A stretch of DNA of 6,607 nucleotides. Source: an uncultured Collinsella sp. (lineage in GTDB: Bacteria; Actinomycetota; Coriobacteriia; Coriobacteriales; Coriobacteriaceae). The first letter of the stretch is position 1. Every line of letters starts with the position of its first letter. A program made the position numbers and the translations under genes. The stretch is taken from assembly GCA_900549195.1 (NCBI GenBank), contig URNK01000099.1, positions 1 through 6,607 of the forward strand, in the 5' to 3' direction. Below the pieces are notes generated by a model. The model had not been told where the DNA came from and did not search any database. It worked only from the letters and a program-made list of their open reading frames with translations. This document shows, one piece after another, positions 1 to 4,612 of the stretch.

Positions 1-124
1 CTCGCCTTTTTCATGCCAACTTGTTCGCTCTGGGCGGCGCTCGCTTCTTTTGTTCGACCTACGATTTAAAGCCACTCGCTTAGGGGCGTTTTCGCTTTCC
101 GTTCTCTACCTGCGGCATTGTCGT
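1..124. other. Left-edge non-coding stretch, no gene supported
   Basis: No convincing coding region is visible. The plus-strand frame open from base 1 stops at a TAA at 67-69 and has no recognisable protein content. On the minus strand, an ATG at 14-12 could begin a gene running off the left edge, but only four codons are visible and no Shine-Dalgarno precedes it. The word TTGTTCG occurs at 21-27 and 50-56, and again at 134-140 in the neighbouring element. The texture (T-rich clusters, repeated short words) differs from the coding DNA to the right and fits an intergenic or repeat-derived segment. Confidence 0.4.
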
Positions 125-187
125 TGCCGGCACTTGTTCGGCACTTGGGGACGTTCTTTTTGTGCCGGCAGGTGGGGACACTCCTTT
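125..187. repeat. Repeat-like intergenic element: 9-bp inverted repeat plus spaced direct repeat
   Basis: Two structures overlap here. First, TGCCGGCAC at 125-133 is a perfect reverse complement of GTGCCGGCA at 162-170, giving a 9-bp stem around 28 bases. The core TGCCGGCA is itself palindromic. Second, TGGGGAC followed by a pyrimidine-rich tail occurs at 146-160 and again at 173-187, 27 bases apart, matching at 12 of 15 positions (TGGGGAC-R-Y-T-C-Y-TTT). CGGCACTTG is also repeated at 128-136 and 139-147. The element lies immediately downstream of the aminopeptidase stop codon. No T-tract follows the stem on either strand, so it is not a canonical intrinsic terminator. It resembles REP-like dispersed intergenic elements, but copy number cannot be judged from one window. 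Confidence 0.5.
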
Positions 188-188
188 G

Positions 189-1607
189 CTAGAAGATCTG
201 GCGCAGGTCTCCGCGGTTGAGGGCTTCGTTGAAGAGGTGCTTGAACACCACGCTGCCGTGCAGGCCATCGTGCTCGAACTCGTTAGTCACCCAGGCATGC
301 GAGTTGCCCACGCGGCTGAGCGTATCGAGCTGCAGGCTCGAATCTACGTACATGTCGTCGAAATACACCGCGGCCTGGAGTGACACCTCGTTGCAGGCCA
401 GGCGCTGCGGGTCGTAGATCTTGTCCCAGCTGGTGTCTTCCATCAGCAGGTCCATGGCGGGTTTAAACGGCTTAAGCTCGGGCATCTGCTCGAACATCCA
501 CGGGAACATGGCCTCGCCGGTAAACATGAGCGGGCGCGCGAGGGTGTCGAACTCGGTGCGGTGAGCCTTCTCTTCAGCCGCGGCCCAGCCAATGGGCATA
601 GTGTCACCGTCGGCGTATATGAACTCCTGCAGCGTCCAGTACAGCGGATTCGTGCGCGTGTTGGTGCGCTCGAAGGCGCGCATCAAAAAGCTGTCAGATA
701 CCGAGGCGTCGCAGGTCAGCGTGCCGTCGCCATCAACAAAAGCGTGATCGATAATCCAATGCATGCGTTCAAAGCTCGGCTTCATGCCAAAGTCGCTGCC
801 CATGAGCTGTAGGCGCTCCACCGTCATTGGCGAGCCGTCGGGTAGCACGGGCTTTTGCTCTTCGATAGCATCGGCCAGGGCTGCCACGCGCTCGACGTCA
901 GCGGGGTAGCGGTCATAATACTGCTGCGTCTTGGCGGCCATGCGCGGGAAGGTGTGCGCGTAGACCTCGCTTGCGCTCGCCGGCACGTGGGGGATTCCGC
1001 CGCAGGTAAAGCTCGCCGCCACGCCCTCGGGGAAGAGCGACAGGTAGCTCAGCGTCAAAAAACCGCCGTAGCTTTGGCCGAGCGTGACCCACGGCTTGCC
1101 TCCAAAGCCCACTAGGCGCAGGTACTCAAAATCGCGCACGATGGAGCTGGCGAGGTGGCGCTTGAGGTAGTCCGCCTGCGAGCGGGCCGCATTGGCGCCT
1201 GCTGCCTCGGCGCGATCGCCCAAGGCGGCAGGCGTGCGCCCGTCCACGCAGCTGCTGCGTCCGGTGCCGCGCTGGTCGGGAAGGACCACGCGGAAGTGCT
1301 TGACGGCCTCCCCGATCCAGCCGTCGCTTGTGGGCGTCAGCGGACGCGGGCTCTCGCCGCCGGGGCCGCCCTGCAAAAACAGGAGCAGTGGCAGATCGTC
1401 GTTGATGCGGTCGGGCGCGCAAACCACGCGGTAGAAGAGCTTGATGCTCTCGGGCGCGCCGGCGATGGGTGCCGGCATAGCGCCGCGGCGCATGGTGCTG
1501 CCGACGGCCAGGAGCATCGGCTCCAGGCCGCGCCAGTCAAGGGGGACGTCGATGCTGTGGTCCTCGACGTAAAGGCCGGGGACGTGGTACGAAGTGATGA
1601 GGGCCAT
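189..1607 (-). CDS. Prolyl aminopeptidase (proline iminopeptidase), alpha/beta hydrolase, MEROPS S33
   Basis: Cytosolic serine peptidase predicted to remove N-terminal proline from small peptides. With the start chosen here the protein has 472 residues and no signal peptide or membrane segment. Visible motifs, in order: the oxyanion-hole segment LQGGPGG (78-84); DQRGTGRS (111-118), typical of proline iminopeptidases; the nucleophile elbow GQSYGG (177-182) with Ser179; a helical cap region around 215-355; the probable acid in YFDDMYVD (Asp417 or Asp418); and the probable base in the segment FEHDGLHG (444-451), His446 most likely. QGGPG and EH-D/N-GL are what I recall for the larger Aeromonas-type enzymes (about 425 residues) rather than the ~310-residue Xanthomonas type. 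An in-frame ATG at 1688 would add 27 residues, but they show no homology-like character, and a candidate -10 (TAGAAT, 1651-1646) lies inside them. The ATG at 1607 has GGAAG six bases upstream. Its substrate could be another S33-type peptide or ester. Divergent from proA. Confidence 0.85.
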   Translation of the reverse strand: MALITSYHVPGLYVEDHSIDVPLDWRGLEPMLLAVGSTMRRGAMPAPIAGAPESIKLFYRVVCAPDRINDDLPLLLFLQGGPGGESPRPLTPTSDGWIGEAVKHFRVVLPDQRGTGRSSCVDGRTPAALGDRAEAAGANAARSQADYLKRHLASSIVRDFEYLRLVGFGGKPWVTLGQSYGGFLTLSYLSLFPEGVAASFTCGGIPHVPASASEVYAHTFPRMAAKTQQYYDRYPADVERVAALADAIEEQKPVLPDGSPMTVERLQLMGSDFGMKPSFERMHWIIDHAFVDGDGTLTCDASVSDSFLMRAFERTNTRTNPLYWTLQEFIYADGDTMPIGWAAAEEKAHRTEFDTLARPLMFTGEAMFPWMFEQMPELKPFKPAMDLLMEDTSWDKIYDPQRLACNEVSLQAAVYFDDMYVDSSLQLDTLSRVGNSHAWVTNEFEHDGLHGSVVFKHLFNEALNRGDLRQIF

Positions 1608-1719
1608 GTGAGTCTTCCGTTCGTTGCGGTGTTTCGGGTTGACCAATTCTACCGCCGCGGGCGAGGCCATGCGCAAATCGGCTACCATGGTTGCAAACTT
1701 CTAGGAGAAAGGGCCGCCC
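1608..1719. promoter_or_regulatory. Divergent promoter region between the aminopeptidase and proA
   Basis: This 112-bp gap must carry both start signals. On the minus strand TAGAAT (1651-1646) is a reasonable -10 for the aminopeptidase; TTGCGC (1676-1671) is a possible -35, but the spacer is 19 bases, longer than ideal. On the plus strand TACCAT (1683-1688) fits the loose TANNNT -10 pattern common in actinobacteria and would give proA a leader of about 25 bases, but I see no good -35. TTGACC at 1639-1644 is a good -35 hexamer with no -10 at the right distance. No clear operator palindrome is seen. Confidence 0.35.
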
Positions 1720-3006
1720 ATGTCGGTCGATATAGCCACGTATGTCCACGATCTTGCCGTTGCCGCCAAGGCAGCGTCGGCCTCGCTTGCCACGGCGAGC
1801 GATGGACAGCGCCAGGAGGCCGTGCGCGCCATGGCCGCAGCACTGCGCAACGGTGTCGACTCCATCGTTGCCGCTAACGAGCTCGATATGTCCGCCGCGC
1901 GCGATGCGGGTACCTCGGCCGGACTGCTCGATCGCCTGCTGCTGACGCCCGGGCGCGTCGAGGGCATGGCCGCCGGTTTGGAGAAGCTCGCCGAGCTGCC
2001 CGATCCCGTCGGTCGCGTACTCGATCACCGCGTGCTTGCAAGCGGCGTGGACCTGACCCGCGTGAGTGTGCCACTGGGTCTGGTCGCCATAGTGTATGAG
2101 GCGCGCCCCAACGTGACGGCCGATGCCGCGGGCATCTGCATCCGCACCGGCAACGCCTGCATTCTGCGCGGCGGCTCGCTGGCCTATCACTCGTGTGCCA
2201 TGATTGCCGAGCTGCTGGCCGATGCGCTCGAGGCCAAGGGCTTCCCGCGCGAGGCCGTGTCGATGATCGAGTCCACCGACCGCGAGGCCACTGGCGAGCT
2301 CATGAAGCTCCGCGGCATTGTCGACGTACTCATTCCGCGCGGCGGTGCAGGCCTGATCCAGCGCTGCGTGCGCGAGTCGCTTGTGCCGGTGATCGAGACG
2401 GGCACGGGCAACTGCCACATCTACGTGCATGAATCCGCCGACTTTGATAAGGCGCTCAACATTATCGTTAATGCCAAGACCCAGCGCGTAGGCGTGTGCA
2501 ATGCCGCCGAGTCGCTGCTGGTCGACCGTGCTGTGGCCGATGCGTTTTTGCCTGCGGTCGTTGCCGTGCTGCACGACCACGGCGTGCTCATTCACGGCGA
2601 CGAGGCCACGTGCGCCGCGTGCGCCGACGCCGGCTTTGTAGAGGGCGATGACTACGTCGCCGCGACTGAGGAGGACTGGGGTCGCGAGTACCTGGCGCTC
2701 GAGATGAGCGTGAAGGTCGTGGCAAACGAGGACGAGGCCATCGCGCACATCAACCGCTACGGTACCATGCATTCCGAGGCCATCATTTCCGAGGACGTGG
2801 ACGCCTGCGAGCGCTTCTTGGATGCGGTCGATGCCTCGGCCGTATATGCCAACGCCAGCACGCGCTTTACCGACGGCGGCGAGTTTGGCCTGGGCGCCGA
2901 GATCGGCATCTCGACCCAAAAGCTCCACGCCCGCGGCCCCTTTGCCGCCGAGGCCCTCACCACCTACAAATACAAGCTTCGAGGCACCGGACAGGTCCGC
3001 CCCTAG
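1720..3006 (+). CDS. proA: Glutamate-5-semialdehyde dehydrogenase (gamma-glutamyl phosphate reductase)
   Basis: Second step of proline biosynthesis from glutamate: NADPH-dependent reduction of gamma-glutamyl phosphate, made by ProB, to glutamate-5-semialdehyde, which cyclises to pyrroline-5-carboxylate. The 428-residue protein has normal length for bacterial ProA and belongs to the aldehyde dehydrogenase superfamily. Diagnostic segments: YEARPNVT (126-133) and IRTGNACILRGG (141-152) in the cofactor domain; IETGTGNCHIYV (225-236); the catalytic Cys260 in KTQRVGVCNAAE; and the C-terminal block from NASTRFTDGGEFGLGAEIG (378-396) to HARGP (403-407). The ATG at 1720 follows AGGAGAAAGG (1703-1712), a good ribosome-binding site. 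No proB is adjacent, so the usual proB-proA pairing is absent, at least within this window. The gene ends in the terminator at 3021-3061 and looks monocistronic. It is intact, with all expected motifs. Confidence 0.97.
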   Translation: MSVDIATYVHDLAVAAKAASASLATASDGQRQEAVRAMAAALRNGVDSIVAANELDMSAARDAGTSAGLLDRLLLTPGRVEGMAAGLEKLAELPDPVGRVLDHRVLASGVDLTRVSVPLGLVAIVYEARPNVTADAAGICIRTGNACILRGGSLAYHSCAMIAELLADALEAKGFPREAVSMIESTDREATGELMKLRGIVDVLIPRGGAGLIQRCVRESLVPVIETGTGNCHIYVHESADFDKALNIIVNAKTQRVGVCNAAESLLVDRAVADAFLPAVVAVLHDHGVLIHGDEATCAACADAGFVEGDDYVAATEEDWGREYLALEMSVKVVANEDEAIAHINRYGTMHSEAIISEDVDACERFLDAVDASAVYANASTRFTDGGEFGLGAEIGISTQKLHARGPFAAEALTTYKYKLRGTGQVRP

Positions 3007-3020
3007 CGTCCGCGCAAACA

Positions 3021-3061
3021 AAAACCACCACAAAGGTGCCTTTCCCCTTTGTGGTGGTTTT
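3021..3061. terminator. Bidirectional Rho-independent terminator for proA (+) and the HD gene (-)
   Basis: AAAACCACCACAAAGG at 3021-3036 is a perfect reverse complement of 3046-3061, giving a 16-bp stem with a 9-base loop. The A-tract on one side and T-tract on the other allow termination in both directions. It lies 14 bases after the proA stop and 21 bases beyond the stop of the convergent HD-domain gene. The 41-base unit is nearly identical to the one at 3731-3771; the two differences are both in the loop. Confidence 0.93.
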
Positions 3062-3082
3062 AAGTGGCGCGGGCGGTTAGGC

Positions 3083-3676
3083 CTAGAAGGTATCGTGGTC
3101 GGGGGCGAAGGACTGCATGGCTGCGATGGTGCGGTCGAAGAGCTCAGGAAGCTCCCAGCCCAGCATCTCGGCGCCCTGCGAAATCACGTCGCGCGAGCAG
3201 CCGGCGGCAAAGCGCTTGTCCTTGAACTTCTTCTTGAGCGACTTGGTCGTAAAGTCCATAACGCTCTTGCTCGGGCGCATGATGACTGCAGCGCCGATCA
3301 GGCCGGTGAGCTCATCGCAGGCAAACAGGATCTTTTCCATCTGCAGCTCGGGCTTGGGCAGCGAGGTATTGAAGTCCGACGTGTGCGTCTGGATGGCGCG
3401 AATGAGCTCGGGAGACGCACCTTCATCCTTAAGAATCTTGGCAGCATAGATGGTGTGGTTCATGGGGTCGTCCTCATGCTCCTCCCAATCCAGGTCGTGC
3501 AGCAGACCGACGATGCCCCAAAACTCCTCGTTCTCGGGGTCGAACTCGCGCGCAAAGTAGCGCATAGTGCCCTCGACCGTCTCGCCATGGGTGATATGGA
3601 ACGGGTCCTTGTTGTGCTCATTGAGCAGTTCGAACGCGCGGTCGCGGGTGATTCCGGCGGTAAGCGGCTCTGCCAT
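3083..3676 (-). CDS. HD-domain predicted phosphohydrolase, substrate unknown
   Basis: A 197-residue soluble protein of the HD metal-dependent hydrolase superfamily. The characteristic metal-ligand pattern can be read: His27 and His30 (FHITHGETVEG), the paired His60-Asp61 in GIVGLLHDLDW, a further His98 in IQTHTSD, and Asp121 in the segment FACDELTGLIGA. The C-terminal half, with RPSKSVMDF, KSLKKKFKDKRFAAG and RDVISQGAEMLG, is a conserved feature of a small HD family I recall from gut Firmicutes and Actinobacteria and usually annotated only as HD hydrolase. Family members cleave phosphate esters, often of nucleotides; the substrate here cannot be deduced. Start: the ATG at 3676 is preceded by AAGGAG (3688-3683) with six-base spacing, so it is well supported. 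The gene stands alone between two near-identical terminators and is transcribed in the same direction as the upstream carD but separated from it by a terminator. Confidence 0.88.
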   Translation of the reverse strand: MAEPLTAGITRDRAFELLNEHNKDPFHITHGETVEGTMRYFAREFDPENEEFWGIVGLLHDLDWEEHEDDPMNHTIYAAKILKDEGASPELIRAIQTHTSDFNTSLPKPELQMEKILFACDELTGLIGAAVIMRPSKSVMDFTTKSLKKKFKDKRFAAGCSRDVISQGAEMLGWELPELFDRTIAAMQSFAPDHDTF

Positions 3677-3700
3677 AAGAGACTCCTTGTGCTCGTGGGT

Positions 3701-3729
3701 ATCGATAAGAATGAATACTACTAGAACAA
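3701..3729 (-). promoter_or_regulatory. Candidate promoter of the HD-domain gene
   Basis: On the minus strand TTGTTC (3729-3724) is followed after 16 bases by TATCGA (3707-3702), about 25 bases upstream of the ATG at 3676. The -35 hexamer begins directly after the terminator stem at 3731-3771, as expected if the HD gene is transcribed independently of carD. The hexamers are only partial matches to the consensus. Confidence 0.35.
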
Positions 3730-3730
3730 G

Positions 3731-3771
3731 AAAACCACCACAAAGGTGCCTGTTCCCTTTGTGGTGGTTTT
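3731..3771. terminator. Rho-independent terminator downstream of carD (second copy of the 3021 unit)
   Basis: AAAACCACCACAAAGG at 3731-3746 pairs perfectly with 3756-3771 across a 9-base loop. The unit matches that at 3021-3061 in 39 of 41 bases. In the minus direction it lies 13 bases after the carD stop codon and should end the carD transcript before the HD gene. The similarity extends past the stem: TGGCGCGG follows both copies (3065-3072 and 3772-3779), and then a GG-rich run leads to TTAG. Confidence 0.92.
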
Positions 3772-3784
3772 TGGCGCGGATGGG

Positions 3785-4270
3785 TTAGTTGAGGGCGGCT
3801 TGGGCTAGGCGGGCTTCGGCGGCCTCCTCGGTGACACCAAGGGCCACGGCGAACTCCTCGATGGAGCGGCGTTTGGCCTCCTTGAGTACGCGCATGTAGT
3901 AGGAGCTGGGTTTTTTATCAGCTTCCTCGGCCTGGCGAATGCGGTGCATCATGGTCTTTGCCACGCGGACCGTCTCGGGCGCACCCAGCTTGAGCTGCTG
4001 CTTAAAGTGCGTCTCCTCAAGCGAGCTGTTGCGCTCGGTAAAGGTGTCGCACTCCAGCTCGTCATAGTGGCTCAGCAGGTGCTCGGCATCTTGCTGCGAG
4101 ATGGCGGCGTGCAAACGGTCGGCCTGCGCCACGGGGTACATGAGGATCGTCTGCGCATGTCCCTGCTTGGTCTCGAGCAGTAGCATGGGCTGCGGTGTGT
4201 CGTCCCTAAAACCGACGACGGTGCAGACTCCCTGACCCGGATGAATGACGTGTTGACCGATTGAGAACAT
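3785..4270 (-). CDS. carD: CarD/CdnL-family RNA polymerase-binding transcriptional regulator
   Basis: CarD proteins bind the RNA polymerase beta subunit through an N-terminal Tudor-like RID domain and stabilise open promoter complexes, often at rRNA promoters. The 161-residue length is normal. The N-terminus MFSIGQHVIHPGQGVCTVVGF (1-21) is the classic RID opening (hydrophobic, G, V-hydrophobic-HP-GQG-V), with the beta domain to about residue 60 and a charged helical C-terminal domain thereafter. The helical domain contains VRVAKTMMHRIR (101-112) and SYYMRVLKEAKRRSIEEFAVALG (123-145), matching the expected helix order. Unusually, the protein contains no tryptophan, whereas the studied mycobacterial and Thermus CarD proteins use a conserved Trp in the C-terminal domain to wedge the promoter minor groove. 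The start ATG at 4270 is preceded by GGAGG (4279-4275) four bases upstream. It is divergent from argS and ends in the terminator at 3731-3771. Confidence 0.9.
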   Translation of the reverse strand: MFSIGQHVIHPGQGVCTVVGFRDDTPQPMLLLETKQGHAQTILMYPVAQADRLHAAISQQDAEHLLSHYDELECDTFTERNSSLEETHFKQQLKLGAPETVRVAKTMMHRIRQAEEADKKPSSYYMRVLKEAKRRSIEEFAVALGVTEEAAEARLAQAALN

Positions 4271-4299
4271 GCTACCTCCAACTTATACGAATTTACGTA

Positions 4300-4328
4300 T
4301 GTCTAGAATAACACGCTGACGTGCGCAA
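4300..4328 (-). promoter_or_regulatory. Candidate carD promoter
   Basis: On the minus strand TTGCGC (4328-4323) is separated by exactly 17 bases from TAGACA (4305-4300), about 30 bases before the carD ATG. An overlapping TATTCT (4310-4305) fits the TANNNT pattern equally well but lacks a good -35. The short ATACG/CGTAT inverted repeat (4285-4300) would lie around or just after the start site. Confidence 0.4.
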
Positions 4329-4421
4329 ACCCTTACTTTATGCAGGAAAAGCACACAACTCCGATAGGTAAGAGTATTCGATAACAGGCGCAGCTCATTC
4401 ACACCTTTATGCATTTTCAAC

Positions 4422-4440
4422 GCCTGCATAATCTGCAGGC
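4422..4440. other. Small hairpin in the carD-argS gap
   Basis: GCCTGC (4422-4427) and GCAGGC (4435-4440) form a perfect 6-bp stem with a 7-base loop. No T-tract follows on either strand, so it is not a terminator, and it lies upstream of both candidate promoters' start sites. A protein-binding site is possible; chance occurrence is also plausible at this length. Confidence 0.3.
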
Positions 4441-4516
4441 AGACTGGCATCTTTGAGTGACTCCATACAAGCTGTAGTCAATTTTGTGCATATGCAATAT
4501 CGATTGGCTTTACCCT

Positions 4517-4545
4517 GCGACAGTGCCCGTCGCTTGTGATAGAGT
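4517..4545 (+). promoter_or_regulatory. Candidate argS promoter
   Basis: GCGACA (4517-4522) and TAGAGT (4540-4545) are separated by exactly 17 bases. Each hexamer matches four of six sigma-70-type consensus positions, and TAGAGT fits TANNNT. Transcription would begin near 4552, giving a leader of about 60 bases. This is too short for a T-box riboswitch and excludes the upstream in-frame TTG at 4484 as a start. Confidence 0.5.
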
Positions 4546-4612
4546 GCTACAAACTCTGGCTTTTGCCCTACGAGTGACCAAGAGCTCGGGGGCTTTAACA
4601 CAAGGAGGATCT

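Larger units (their letters stand above)
4271..4612. other. 342-bp divergent intergenic region between carD and argS
   Basis: This is the longest gene-free stretch and is noticeably more AT-rich than its surroundings. It contains a candidate carD promoter at its left, a candidate argS promoter at its right and a hairpin at 4422-4440. ATACG (4285-4289) and CGTAT (4296-4300) form a short inverted repeat in the carD leader, which could be an operator but is too short to argue for. There is no T-box signature (no AGGGTGG-ACCGCG-like antiterminator) before argS and no tRNA-like cloverleaf. A 64-codon GTG-initiated minus-strand frame crosses the region, but its start lies inside the argS leader and has no ribosome-binding site. 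Confidence 0.6.

Noticed and set aside
125..170. Rho-independent terminator of the aminopeptidase gene
   Set aside because: The 9-bp stem encloses 28 bases and no T-run follows in the direction of transcription.
1608..1688. Upstream ATG at 1688 extending the aminopeptidase by 27 residues
   Set aside because: The added residues contain nothing family-like. The ATG at 1607 has GGAAG at suitable spacing, and a candidate -10 hexamer lies inside the extension.
1537..3033. 498-codon open frame on the minus strand, antisense to proA
   Set aside because: Same codon-composition artefact. The opposite strand encodes an intact ProA with catalytic Cys, and the antisense product resembles no protein family.
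3021..3771. Common origin of the terminator module and the TGGGGAC repeat at the left edge
   Set aside because: On the minus strand the terminators contain a loosely similar G-rich then CCTTTG word, but the match is too short and imperfect to separate from chance.
3021..3771. HD gene plus flanking repeats as an insertion sequence
   Set aside because: The repeats are direct and are functional terminators, no transposase is present, and the HD gene has ordinary composition and its own ribosome-binding site.
4407..4601. 64-codon minus-strand frame in the carD-argS gap
   Set aside because: It starts at a GTG within the argS ribosome-binding region, lacks its own ribosome-binding site and has no recognisable protein character.
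4484..4612. TTG at 4484 as an upstream argS start adding 43 residues
   Set aside because: It has no ribosome-binding site, it crosses the candidate promoter, and the ATG at 4613 has AAGGAGG directly upstream.
4546..4612. T-box or other amino-acid-responsive leader before argS
   Set aside because: The leader predicted from the candidate promoter is only about 60 bases, with no antiterminator signature and no terminator hairpin before the ATG.
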